From an uncultured Microbulbifer sp. (GTDB lineage Bacteria; Pseudomonadota; Gammaproteobacteria; Pseudomonadales; Cellvibrionaceae), in contig NZ_CANMKV010000002.1 of assembly GCF_947498635.1 (NCBI RefSeq), positions 62,001 to 126,000 of the forward strand: 64,000 nucleotides of DNA, in the 5' to 3' direction. A program made the position numbers and the translations under genes. Below the pieces are notes generated by a model that had not been told where the DNA came from, did no database searches, and was given only the letters and a program-made list of their open reading frames with translations. Positions 18,439-27,357 of the stretch are shown piece after piece; positions within the stretch are counted from its first letter, which is position 1; each line of letters opens with the position of its first letter.

Positions 18439-18915
18439 CTAATCCTGGAATAAAAGCGCCAGGGGGTAGCCGGTAAAAGGCTTGGTTTTTTCGATAACCA
18501 AATGCGAAGTCATACGGGAGATAGCCGCCTCCTCATTCGCCAGCAGCTGCTCGGAGACTTTATTGAAGTCCGCCGCATCCGGGCAGATAAAGCGCAACAT
18601 GTAATCAAATTCACCGGACATCTTTACACAGGAAACGATCTGCGGGATATCGCTGATAATCCGGCGGAAGTTCTCGCTGGTGCGCGCATCCTGACGTTTC
18701 AGGGCCACATTCACATAGAACTCTGCATGTCGCACCTTATCCAGGTTGATCTCGGCGAGGAACTCACGGATATAGCGCTCGCTGGTGAGGCGTTTCACCC
18801 TGGCCAGGCAAGCACTCTCCGACAGTCCAATTTGTTCACTCAAATTCAGGTTACTAATACGGGCGTTGGTTTGCAGAGCCTGCAAAATACGCAAATTATG
18901 CCGGTCAATTTTCAC
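18439..18915 (-). CDS. Lrp/AsnC-family transcriptional regulator
   Basis: A 158-residue feast/famine regulator. The N-terminal HTH_AsnC domain begins KIDRHNLRILQALQTNARIS with the recognition helix in LSESACLARVKRLTSERYI. The C-terminal RAM/AsnC ligand domain includes EFYVNVALK, VSCVKMSGEFDYMLRFICPD and the final MTSHLVIEKTKPFTGYPL. It lies 136 bases downstream of an AruH-like aminotransferase on the same strand and probably controls it in response to an amino acid, as such neighbours commonly do. A perfect hairpin separates the two genes. Confidence 0.93.
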   Translation of the reverse strand: MKIDRHNLRILQALQTNARISNLNLSEQIGLSESACLARVKRLTSERYIREFLAEINLDKVRHAEFYVNVALKRQDARTSENFRRIISDIPQIVSCVKMSGEFDYMLRFICPDAADFNKVSEQLLANEEAAISRMTSHLVIEKTKPFTGYPLALLFQD

Positions 18916-18963
18916 GGAGCTGATTTCTTTTGAATCTGAAAGGGGGCAAGGATAGCGGTATTC

Positions 18964-18993
18964 GCCTGAGGCTGAAACATTACAGCCTCAGGC
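18964..18993 (-). terminator. Perfect hairpin between aminotransferase and Lrp genes
   Basis: Eleven-base perfect arms (GCCTGAGGCTG / CAGCCTCAGGC) flank an 8-base loop. There is no T-run downstream in the direction of transcription, so it may act as a partial terminator, or as an RNA-processing or stability element. Confidence 0.5.
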
Positions 18994-19051
18994 AACAACA
19001 AAGCCAGTACCTCAGCAAGGGAGGACTGTGTACTGGTGACCGCCGCTTGGG

Positions 19052-20260
19052 TTAACTAGCCTGGCGATTTGCACAGGTAACAAAGCGCTCAATTCGATCC
19101 AAAGCGCGTGATAACTCGGCCTCATCCGCCGCGAGGGTCAGGCGTACGTGATTCACCGCGCTCTCACCAAAGGGGGTTCCCGGCAGTACCGATACCCGCT
19201 CGGCCTCGAGCAGGGCCTCGGCAAACACCTGCCCAGAGCTGGCCACCTCGGACACATTCACCATCACGAACATACCGGCTTCCGGGCTGTAACAGCTGAG
19301 CCCTGGAATTCTGCCAATACGCTCCACAATCAGATTGCGGCGACGCTCATAGGCTTCGCGCATCTGCTTGACGAAGTAGGAATCGAACTCTAAAGCAAAA
19401 GCCGCCGCTTCCTGAATAAACTGCGGACAACCAAAGATAGTAGCGCCGGCAAACGCCACCAGGCGGTCCACTAAGGGCCCGCGCGCCACGGCCCAGCCAA
19501 GGCGCCAACCGCTCATGGCGTGGGACTTGGAGAGGCCATCAATCACCACAATATTGTCCAGCGACTCGGCTGCGGTGCGCAGGGAGGTATGGCGGCGCGC
19601 AAAAGTGATCATGGAGTACATCTCATCGCACACTAGCCAGATATTGCGCTCACGGCAAAAAGCCGACAGCTCACGCAGCTGCTCCGGGCTGGCCATAGCA
19701 CCGGTAGGGTTAACCGGAGTGTTGATCATTACCACCCGGGTCTCATCACTTACTGCAGCCTTAATTGACTCTATGTCGAAAGCAAAATCCCGCTCTGCCG
19801 GGCAGGCCACCCGCTTTACTGAAAGCCTGAGGCTATCGCAAATGGGAACATAACCGATATACATCGGCTCGGGGATCACAATCTCCTCACCAGGGTTCAG
19901 CAGGCATGAAAGCACCCCGTAAATCGCATTGGTACCGCCGGGAAACACGACAACATCATCGGGATTGCAAGGGTGTGGTGACACCCTACTCTCTATATCG
20001 GCAATGGCACGGCGCAACACCGGCTCACCGGCAGCGGGTGAGTAGTGGGTGCGCCCCACGCCCAAACGCGCGCGGGCAAAGTCCAGGATTGGCTCGGGGG
20101 TATCGAAGTTCGGGTCTCCCACACAGAGGAAAATGACATCCTCTCCCTTGCTGGCAAGATGGTGGGCCCGGTCGCTGACGGCCCATACATTGGAATCCTC
20201 ACAGTTCAGGGCCTCGCTCTGCAGGCTGAATCGGGGAGTAAAATCTGTCACGTTTTTCAC
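19052..20260 (-). CDS. PLP-dependent aminotransferase, AruH-like (class I/II)
   Basis: A 402-residue fold-type I aminotransferase. Visible landmarks are SVGDP-like FLCVGDPNFDTP, the tetrapeptide region MINTPVNPTGAMASPEQL, VCDEMYSMI with the cofactor-pairing Asp, the PLP lysine in IDGLSKSHAMSGWRLGWAV, and the C-terminal substrate arginine in NHVRLTLA. Segment by segment it resembles P. aeruginosa arginine:pyruvate transaminase AruH (FDTPAPIV, SLSKSHAMTGWR, GGMFVMVD). Arginine or another basic amino acid as donor is therefore the leading guess, but aspartate- or aromatic-type activity cannot be excluded. The start codon is GTG. An Lrp regulator follows on the same strand. Confidence 0.88.
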   Translation of the reverse strand: MKNVTDFTPRFSLQSEALNCEDSNVWAVSDRAHHLASKGEDVIFLCVGDPNFDTPEPILDFARARLGVGRTHYSPAAGEPVLRRAIADIESRVSPHPCNPDDVVVFPGGTNAIYGVLSCLLNPGEEIVIPEPMYIGYVPICDSLRLSVKRVACPAERDFAFDIESIKAAVSDETRVVMINTPVNPTGAMASPEQLRELSAFCRERNIWLVCDEMYSMITFARRHTSLRTAAESLDNIVVIDGLSKSHAMSGWRLGWAVARGPLVDRLVAFAGATIFGCPQFIQEAAAFALEFDSYFVKQMREAYERRRNLIVERIGRIPGLSCYSPEAGMFVMVNVSEVASSGQVFAEALLEAERVSVLPGTPFGESAVNHVRLTLAADEAELSRALDRIERFVTCANRQAS

Positions 20261-20664
20261 TATTTATCTGCCATTTATGTCCGCTAAGGTAGCAATCATC
20301 AAAGTAATCTATGGCGCTATATCGGCGTATATTTCGCATTACCCAGAAGATTCCAAAGGGATTACCGCAGAAAATTCTGTGGACATTTTCCTTCAGTGAG
20401 TCTTCCTGTAGAGGGTCAAGAAAGGTGTGAGGAGGAACCTCATAAGGGTTTCGAAGGGATTTCGAAAGCGGCAAATCGAAACTCGCCTCTTCGGCACTAG
20501 AGTATGACTATTAAGTCAGTCTATTTTTGGAGACTCTGTCATCCAACAGGCCTATAAAGAGACATGCTAGGAGAGCGCCAACGCTACAGCCCCGATAACT
20601 TAAAATAACCACCTAAGGCTTGAGCCCAAGCATTAAAAGACTAATAAAAACGAGCTTAACAAAC
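20261..20664. other. Gene-free divergent spacer, 404 bases
   Basis: It separates the aminotransferase (minus) from the broken S41 peptidase gene (plus) and must hold the aminotransferase promoter. Composition turns AT-rich toward the right end. A small GCTTG/CAAGC hairpin lies near 20620. No gene, repeat or strong regulatory palindrome was recognised. Confidence 0.5.
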
Positions 20665-21661
20665 ATGAAAAAATACTTGGCCATTCTCCCCCTGCTTATG
20701 CCAAGCCCCAGCTTCTCAACAACTTTTTCAGCAGAGCAAAAAAGACTCTGATTGATACCGTTGAGCGTGAGATTTCCAGACAATATATACTCCAGGAAAA
20801 TATTCCCGCAATACATAAAAGCTTACAGAAAGCCTCACAATCCGAGGCCGTGGAGCAGGCAGAAACCCCCGAACTGGCTGCCAAAGTACTTTCAAAAGTA
20901 CACGAGAAACATTTTGGTGTGCGGTGGTCTGCCCCAAATGCCTCTCACAACCAACCAAAACACGAAAACTGGTTCACCAAACTGGCCCGAAAAATTCTGG
21001 ATTTACCCGTATTGAAACCCTTGAAGGTAATGTTGGCTATATTAATTTTTGGGGTTTCGATCAAGTTAATGATGCATCAAGAAAACGCGTTGAAGCCGCT
21101 ATGGCTCTAATTGAAAACACTAATGCCAGCATTTTCGACCTAAGAAGTAATGGTGGCGGTGATAGCAATATGGGTCGCCTGATGAGTAGCTATCTCTTTG
21201 AGGAGCCAACCCATTTAAACAGCATTTACTGGAAAGCTACAGACAGCACTACTGAATTCTGGATTTTCGAAAAAATCAATGGCAAAAGAATGGCCGACAC
21301 TCCAGTATGTATTTTAACCAGCGAAGATACCTTCTCCGCTGCTGAATCGTTTGCCTATTACTTAAAACATCTCAAGCGAGCCGCCATTATTGGTGAAACA
21401 ACCAAAGGAGGCGCGAACACCTGGCAACTTTTCCAGTTAGACAACACATTCGGAGTGGTAATTCCAATTGCCAAGGCAATAAACCCTATAACCAAAAATC
21501 ACTGGGAAGGCACAGGGGTTCAACCCGATATAAAAAGTTGCAGGGAGTCGCGTTTAATACGGCTTATCGATTATCACTTCAACAAATACAATTATCTGCG
21601 GTCAATTCTCAAAAAAATCAAGGAAATTAAAGAGCAATTAAAACCGCTGGAGCCCAACTAA
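20665..21661 (+). pseudogene. S41-family peptidase (tail-specific protease-like), two frameshifts
   Basis: Three consecutive frames together encode one secreted S41 peptidase. Frame one starts at ATG 20665 with a signal peptide (MKKYLAILPLLMPSPSFS) and stops shortly after the A6 run at 20738-20743. Frame two carries TLIDTVEREISRQYI and continues to the A5 run at 20990-20994. Frame three carries GFTRIETLEGNVGYINFWGF, the S41 core FDLRSNGGGDSNMGRLMS, and the catalytic region TSEDTFSAAESFAYYL with GETTKGGANTW. Adding one A at each run restores a single frame of about 330 residues resembling the IRBP-like S41 group. Either the gene is inactivated or the assembly has two homopolymer errors. Confidence 0.8.
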
Positions 21662-21818
21662 GCTTCATAACGATAAAAGTTAATTCAATAAAAGAAAATT
21701 CAGCATCTCAGATGCATGTCAGTCGTAGTCACCGAAGAAAGGCATACAAGGACGTCTTTAAGACCCATCTTATAGCGAAGGCATTCTTAATTTTTCAGAT
21801 GAATAGTGGAGTGAGTAA

Positions 21819-22532
21819 GTGAAGGATCCTAAACAGATAAAACATATCGGTATTGTTGGCTGCTCTGCAGAGGGAGCAGCCCTTTGCTACAAAACGATTT
21901 GTACAGAGAGTGGCAAGTATCTCGGTGAACATGCCCATCCCGAGATATCCATGCACACCCACTCCCTCGCTCGCTATGTGGAATATTTGGATTCCAGTGA
22001 TTTTCAAGGTATTAGCGACTTAATGCTCTCATCCGCTGATAAGCTCAAATCCCAGGGCGCCGATTTTTTGATCTGTCCAGACAACACTATCCACCAGGCA
22101 TACGAATATGTCGTAGAAAGATCACCCCTGCCATGGCTACATATTTCCGATGGTGTAATTGCTGCAGCAATCTCTAAGGGTTACAAAAAGCTGGGATTAC
22201 TTGGTACCCACTGGCTGGTAGAGAGTGATGTCTATCCGGCAAAACTTTCAGACGCACACCTCAGCTGGTTGCGCCCACCACAGGAAACCATTACCAGGAT
22301 TGGTTACCTGATTATGAATGAGCTCGTCAATGGCATTTATAGAGTGGAGAGTGTGAAATATTTTCAGGACACAATAAGAAGTTTGAAAGAAGCAGGGTGC
22401 GATGCTGTAATTCTTGGCTGTACAGAGATACCACTCATTATCAACGATAGCAATTCAGCACTCCCAACGCTAAACTCCACCCACCTATTAGCTCAAGCGG
22501 CGATATTTAAAGCAATATCCACGCTTAAATAA
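21819..22532 (+). CDS. Aspartate/glutamate racemase family protein
   Basis: A 237-residue protein of the Asp/Glu/hydantoin racemase superfamily. The N-terminal lobe starts KHIGIVGCSAEGAALCY and the C-terminal catalytic motif is intact (DAVILGCTEIPLII). At the N-terminal active-site motif, usually CNT or TNT, the sequence reads ICPDNTIHQ, with Asp88 in place of the catalytic Cys. E. coli YgeA is known to use Thr/Cys instead of Cys/Cys, so single-Cys members exist. Start is GTG with GGAG seven bases upstream. The gene stands alone in an AT-rich stretch. The substrate is unknown. Confidence 0.85.
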   Translation: MKDPKQIKHIGIVGCSAEGAALCYKTICTESGKYLGEHAHPEISMHTHSLARYVEYLDSSDFQGISDLMLSSADKLKSQGADFLICPDNTIHQAYEYVVERSPLPWLHISDGVIAAAISKGYKKLGLLGTHWLVESDVYPAKLSDAHLSWLRPPQETITRIGYLIMNELVNGIYRVESVKYFQDTIRSLKEAGCDAVILGCTEIPLIINDSNSALPTLNSTHLLAQAAIFKAISTLK

Positions 22533-22589
22533 TTCGCCTACAAGATGAACAAGTGTACCAAATCTTATTATTAAAGAGAGTTTCGAGCA

Positions 22590-23522
22590 GTGACTACTTA
22601 TCTGTCGGCCATAGCAGCCCTTTTCCTATCACTAACCTCGTTCACTGCCATAGCCAATATCTATAAGTGGACAGATAAAAATGGCCAGGTACATTTTAGC
22701 GATCAGAAAATAGACAGTGTTCAACAGGAAGTCATAAAGCCCAAAAGCCATACGTCCTATTGGTCACGCCATGACATTTCTGTAGAGGCTGTCGACACCA
22801 ATCTCAGCAAACAAGAGCTAAATAAGATTGTTGAAGATGTAAATCTTGTTTATGAATTTTATGATCGTGTTCTATTTTTTGATTTCTACAAGACAGTACC
22901 AGTAAAAGTTCTCGTTCTCAAAGATAAAAAAGCCTACTACGAACATTTAAGGGAAAGAATGGGGAAAGAGCCATCAAGCTCATATGGAGTTTATTTTCCT
23001 CAAGATAACCAGATCATAGTTTACATACAAAAAGAAAGGGCAAGGACCTTTCGCACCATCAAGCATGAAGTTAGCCACGCGATCACTGATACGGTAACCC
23101 CCTACTCACCATCCTGGCTCAATGAAGGATTGGCCGAGCAGATGGAAACTCTCTCAAGGTCAGGTGAACAGCTGCGTATCACCCGCCATATGGAAAATTA
23201 CAGGTGGATTAATCCTCCCGAGTACAGGGAGCAACTTATGGATATAGCCACCTTCCTGAGCCTGCCCAGCAAAAACTGGAGGCACCAATTGAGAAGTGGT
23301 AAAGCAAGATTACAGCCACAAACCGGTCAATTTCTATACTTTCTGCTTTCAACACCGACAGGCAAAAGCTTTGTCATTCGGCTAATACATAAATTCGAAC
23401 GTGGAGATCGCACCCTATCCTATTACCATGTAGACAAGGACTATATCGGCGGAATAAAAAGCCTTGAGATCAACTGGAGAAACTGGCTAAGTGGAGAAAC
23501 CGAAAAACATATCAATTTTTAA
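22590..23522 (+). CDS. Secreted DUF4124 / putative zinc metallopeptidase (peptidase MA-like)
   Basis: A 310-residue exported protein that joins two domains. After the signal peptide (to about residue 23, FTAIA-N) comes a DUF4124 domain (IYKWTDKNGQVHFSDQKI). The second domain carries a gluzincin-type HExxH motif (IKHEVSHAITDTV) followed by WLNEGLAEQMETLSR, in which the Glu would be the third zinc ligand. This resembles the peptidase-MA-like families in envelope proteins. Start is GTG. It follows the racemase gene by 57 bases on the same strand and may share its transcript. The target is unknown; a periplasmic protease is inferred. Confidence 0.82.
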   Translation: MTTYLSAIAALFLSLTSFTAIANIYKWTDKNGQVHFSDQKIDSVQQEVIKPKSHTSYWSRHDISVEAVDTNLSKQELNKIVEDVNLVYEFYDRVLFFDFYKTVPVKVLVLKDKKAYYEHLRERMGKEPSSSYGVYFPQDNQIIVYIQKERARTFRTIKHEVSHAITDTVTPYSPSWLNEGLAEQMETLSRSGEQLRITRHMENYRWINPPEYREQLMDIATFLSLPSKNWRHQLRSGKARLQPQTGQFLYFLLSTPTGKSFVIRLIHKFERGDRTLSYYHVDKDYIGGIKSLEINWRNWLSGETEKHINF

Positions 23523-23879
23523 AGTCTACATATAAAAATTCTTATTACGAACTCAATTTACCCGGTATTTAGAGGCACCCACCATCGAACTGTTTCCTAA
23601 AGGAATACCAATAATTTTATAACTTTCAGCGACGAGGATAATTCTTCCTGAAAAATCCACGAGTAAAATTCGAAAAATGCAATAATTCAACAGCTCAGAT
23701 CGAAAAGCTTTCCCCTTAGAAAATTTCGATCTGGCATCATGTTTTTAGAAAGCTGATTAACATCAGCTCACTTGAGACTCCTGACTAGGAGCGGAAGATA
23801 AATAGCTTACAGTCCGCTGACCTTCTTCGTTATTAGTAAGTATTTCTCTTGTTGTGAAAATATAGATAAAAGTAAGAAA
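23523..23879. other. AT-rich gene-free spacer with a 10-base hairpin
   Basis: No gene was found in these 357 bases. An inverted repeat, CAGATCGAAA / TTTCGATCTG (23696-23705 and 23724-23733), with an 18-base loop lies in the middle; it could act as a terminator for the upstream metallopeptidase gene, although no T-run follows at once. Confidence 0.45.
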
Positions 23880-24365
23880 ATGGAAATTCGAGAATATAGA
23901 GACAGCGATTGGAAAGATGTTTGGGAGATACTCAAATCGGTATTCCAGGCAGGAGATACTTTCCCCAATAGCCCAGAAACCAACGAACAGGAGGCTTGGG
24001 ATTATTGGATTAAAAAACCAAAATATACATTTGTTGCTATTACTGATAAAAAGGTAGTTGGCAGCTACCACCTTAAGGATAATCAATCCGGCTTAGGCTC
24101 TCATGTCGGAAACGCAGGCTATGTTGTAAGCCCGACACATAGAGGTTTTGGTATAGGTCATAGCCTTGCTCAGCACTCTATAGACTTTGCGGTTGAGGCT
24201 GGCTACTTAGCCTTACAGTTCAATTTGGTTGTAGCCACAAACAAAGCTTCAATAGCACTTTGGAAGAAATTGGGCTTCCAAAAAATAGGCACATTACCCA
24301 AGGCATTCAATCATAAGAAAATAGGATTTGTAGATGCTTATGTTATGTTCAAGCCGCTAATTTAA
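23880..24365 (+). CDS. GNAT-family N-acetyltransferase
   Basis: A 161-residue acetyl-CoA-dependent acetyltransferase. It opens with the typical strand MEIREYRDSDWKDVWEILKS. The acetyl-CoA-binding motif A is in YVVSPTHRGFGIGHSLAQHS (R-x-x-G-x-G/A pattern), and motif B in FNLVVATNKASIALWKKLGF. This is the broad phosphinothricin/RimI-like subgroup; the substrate cannot be assigned. It stands alone in the AT-rich stretch with no clear ribosome-binding site. Confidence 0.88.
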   Translation: MEIREYRDSDWKDVWEILKSVFQAGDTFPNSPETNEQEAWDYWIKKPKYTFVAITDKKVVGSYHLKDNQSGLGSHVGNAGYVVSPTHRGFGIGHSLAQHSIDFAVEAGYLALQFNLVVATNKASIALWKKLGFQKIGTLPKAFNHKKIGFVDAYVMFKPLI

Positions 24366-24849
24366 CACATGAATGAACACTACAACACTCACCATAACCT
24401 ATGGCGCTCAATTTCATGCAAATATCAACTATTGAATACTGGATATCCCAAGGAGCAATAAGAACAATGGCGGTTTACATTTTCGAACACATCACAAATC
24501 ATACGATTTTGAAATCACAAGCAATGAAAACCGCAGTTGCTTCACCCATAGATACCATTTGCGGCCTCAGATCACACACCGGCAATGACTAATGGCCATA
24601 CTTAATAATTCACTAAGCACAGTAAAGCTGTGATCCATTGACTTCGCAACGAAACCAAGCGTTGGCAAGCCAAACATTTAATCGACAGCTGCGTATTCAC
24701 CCTCTGTATTTTTCATTACACCATCAGTTTTTTGTAAATAACTTCGTCGAACCAAAAACCCTTCGACACACTCGATAGAGGAGCTTTCTACTTTTACAAA
24801 AAACAACCACTTTAGAATCAACTTTACGATAGATTAAAAGTCACCTGCA
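24366..24849. other. AT-rich gene-free spacer, 484 bases
   Basis: It lies between the GNAT gene and the convergent YqaA-type gene. A 63-codon frame (24401-24592) has no homology I can recognise and no good ribosome-binding site. No terminator, repeat or mobile-element end was seen. Confidence 0.5.
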
Positions 24850-25290
24850 TTAACTGACGCGCAGCAGCATATAACTTAAAACCATATAACGTAATAGCTT
24901 TCCCGCGGTCACCAAAATCAAAAACCACAACAAACGAATCCTTAAGACCCCTGCCATTACTGTTAATGGATCACCCACTAACGGCATCCAGGAAAAACAT
25001 AATGATAATACCCCATACTTTGTAAAACGCCGCTCTGCCTGTACAAATTCACTTTCAGACATTCTCAGCCACTTTTTTATGACACTCAAGCTAGCCCAAT
25101 ACCCCAAAGCATAGTTAACCAGTGAACCTGCTACGTTACCAATGGTGGCAACTATCACTAATGTGGCTGGCGACAAGCCATTTAATAGTAAAGTGGTTAA
25201 TACAACCTCTGAACTTAAAGGTAGAATCGTTGCCGCCAAGAACGCAGAAATGAAAAGACCAACTATCCCCCACTCGACAAAACTATCCAT
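24850..25290 (-). CDS. YqaA-family (DedA/VTT-like) inner-membrane protein
   Basis: A 146-residue membrane protein with about four hydrophobic segments. Landmarks of the YqaA subgroup of SNARE-associated/VTT proteins are FISAFLAATILPLSSEVVL near the N-terminus, the glycine-rich GNVAGSLVNYALGYW, and LSLCFSWMPLVGDPLTVMAG in the second half. DedA-type relatives have roles in lipid (undecaprenyl phosphate, polyprenyl) flipping and membrane homeostasis; YqaA itself is not characterised. It is transcribed divergently from the MscS gene to its right, with 269 bases between them. Confidence 0.88.
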   Translation of the reverse strand: MDSFVEWGIVGLFISAFLAATILPLSSEVVLTTLLLNGLSPATLVIVATIGNVAGSLVNYALGYWASLSVIKKWLRMSESEFVQAERRFTKYGVLSLCFSWMPLVGDPLTVMAGVLRIRLLWFLILVTAGKLLRYMVLSYMLLRVS

Positions 25291-25559
25291 TAAAGAAACT
25301 TCCCCCAGCTAAGAATAGTCCTGTCAACCGTACTCATTAACACTAACACCTTATTAAAATTACACATATCAGGGGAATCATAGACCTCTTGTAACTCTTA
25401 CTAAGCCTTAGAAAAACTTACATTGACTCAGCGGCCTAATGTCAAACCATCAAAAGAAAGCCAAGCTTTTCGTAGACTACCTAGCCCTAAAGCCATCTAG
25501 CTTACTGGCACACTCTTTGCAGGCACAGGGTAGAGTAATGGATATTAGGTATTTTTTAA

Positions 25560-27140
25560 ATGGTTTACACATTCCAGTGTCAATACAACCAATGGGTAAA
25601 AAAAACCCATAACAAGCTAATAGCCATTGCTATTTTCACAATCACTTTTTGTCTCTCGCCTGTGTTGTCAAGCGCTCAGGAAGAGCAGCACAACAAAAAT
25701 TCTACGACGGCAAGCACCGGCCAAACTGCTAGTGCAGCCAATCTTGATACACCGGCAAACGACACACCTCATACGCAACAGATAGATCAGCTCATTCAGC
25801 TTTTACAGAACCCTAACCACAGGTCAGCGCTCATCAGCAGTTTGGAGGAGTTACGACAAACGACTAAGGATAATACGGATCTACTCAAAATAAGCGATGT
25901 TTTAGTAGTGGATGAAATAGCTACCGAAGTGGTTGATGAATATACCGATCTGCTTAATGCATATGGATTAACAGCAAACCAGGCAGGATCATTATTACTT
26001 TTTGGTATTTCGATACTACTGATTTTAGTGGCTGTATTATCTAACAACCTTTTTGCACGCTTTATAGATAAAAAAATGTCGATTTTACGGAGTAAACTTG
26101 ACCTGCACGGCAATCGATTTGCCCCCCTATTTCGCCTACAACGATGGCTTGGTTATCTCCTTGCCGCTCTTTTGGTGATTTATACCGCCTCCGAGCTTTT
26201 TCCGTCCACCGTTGGGCTTTTCATCTCACAAGATACGTTGATAAATTTTGCAGAAATCGTAGTGGTAACCTTCGCAGTACTGGCTATTTTTATCGGTATC
26301 TGGGAGCTGGTAAACGCAATCACAGAACATTACTTTAATAGGCACAGAGTCACCAGCAATGCGCGAATGCGTACACTCGTGCCCCTGGCCAAGAATATAT
26401 TATTGTTTCTTCTCTCTGTAATGGCTGCACTCGTGTTGCTATCCGAGCTGGATATTAATGTAATCCCCTTGCTGGCAGGTGCCGGGGTATTTGGTATTGC
26501 TATTGGTTTTGGTGCCCAGGCACTGGTTAAAGATTTTTTAAACGGATTTACTGTGCTTTTAGAGGATCTTTTGCAAATTGGCGACATCGTAAAAGTTGGA
26601 GGTCGAACGGGTGAAGTGACCAATATTACCTTGCGCAAGGTAGAGCTGCGGGCATTGAACGGTACCGTCTATACAGTACCATTCAGCGATATTTCCGTGG
26701 TGGACAACCTGACAAAGCACTTCAGTTATTACATGTTTGAAATCAGTATTGCCTACCGCGAGAACACCGACGACGTTATTCACCACCTGCAAGAGGTGGA
26801 TAAAGAAATGCGCGCAAGTGAAGAGTTTGGCCCTCTCATCTTGGAGCCCCTCGAGGTTCTGGGTGTAGATGCTTTTGCTGACAGCTCCGTCATCATTAAG
26901 GCCCGCACAAAAACCAAGGCGCATGAAAAATGGTATGTTGGCAGGGAATTTAACAGGCGCATTAAATTTTTATTTGATCAAAAAGGTATTGAGATACCTT
27001 TCCCCCACCAAACTATTTACTTTGGGGAAGACAAAAAAGGGAAAGCGCCCGCTGCCCGGGTAGAGGTTAAAGAAAAAGATACCGTCGATAAGGTATCCGG
27101 TGAACTGGCCTACGAAAACAGCTGTGCTGACGATGACTAG
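25560..27140 (+). CDS. Mechanosensitive ion channel, MscS family (large)
   Basis: A 526-residue MscS-type channel that releases osmolytes on hypo-osmotic shock. A signal-peptide-like segment (KLIAIAIFTITFCLSPVLSS) leads to a periplasmic region (about 45-130), then transmembrane helices (about 140-310). The pore-lining TM3 reads LLAGAGVFGIAIGFGAQALV. The beta domain includes LLEDLLQIGDIVKVGGRTGE, and the C-terminal cage ends about residue 500 with KGIEIPFPHQTIYF. The annotated ATG at 25560 is weakly supported. A better-looking start (ATG 25592, MGKK) is one base out of frame across an A8 run at 25598-25605. Confidence 0.93.
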   Translation: MVYTFQCQYNQWVKKTHNKLIAIAIFTITFCLSPVLSSAQEEQHNKNSTTASTGQTASAANLDTPANDTPHTQQIDQLIQLLQNPNHRSALISSLEELRQTTKDNTDLLKISDVLVVDEIATEVVDEYTDLLNAYGLTANQAGSLLLFGISILLILVAVLSNNLFARFIDKKMSILRSKLDLHGNRFAPLFRLQRWLGYLLAALLVIYTASELFPSTVGLFISQDTLINFAEIVVVTFAVLAIFIGIWELVNAITEHYFNRHRVTSNARMRTLVPLAKNILLFLLSVMAALVLLSELDINVIPLLAGAGVFGIAIGFGAQALVKDFLNGFTVLLEDLLQIGDIVKVGGRTGEVTNITLRKVELRALNGTVYTVPFSDISVVDNLTKHFSYYMFEISIAYRENTDDVIHHLQEVDKEMRASEEFGPLILEPLEVLGVDAFADSSVIIKARTKTKAHEKWYVGREFNRRIKFLFDQKGIEIPFPHQTIYFGEDKKGKAPAARVEVKEKDTVDKVSGELAYENSCADDD

Positions 27141-27190
27141 TATTTCCATACCAACCTGAACCATTCTATTGGGCGGGGAGCCGTGACTCT

Positions 27191-27217
27191 CCGGATAGGT
27201 GAATTAAGCTTATCCGG
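27191..27217. terminator. Hairpin between the two MscS genes
   Basis: CCGGATA / TATCCGG arms with a 13-base interior lie about 50 bases after the first channel gene. There is no T-run; this is a possible transcript-end or processing element. Confidence 0.35.
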
Positions 27218-27357
27218 TGTCGCGGCCTTACTTGTCAGACAAATCCTGTTATCAACCACTGGAATAGATAATACTTCTACAATAGGGGACAGAACGAAAG
27301 CTCTTTAGCAATCACGAGCAATATGGGTTTTACCAAGAAAACAGAGACCAGGCAATA

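Noticed and set aside
24401-24592. 63-codon frame in the AT-rich spacer
   Set aside because: No homology or ribosome-binding site recognised; typical of chance frames in such DNA.
24640-24700. Possible integron attC-like GTTGGC palindrome
   Set aside because: The core does not fit GTTRRRY/RYYYAAC spacing and no integrase or cassette array is present.
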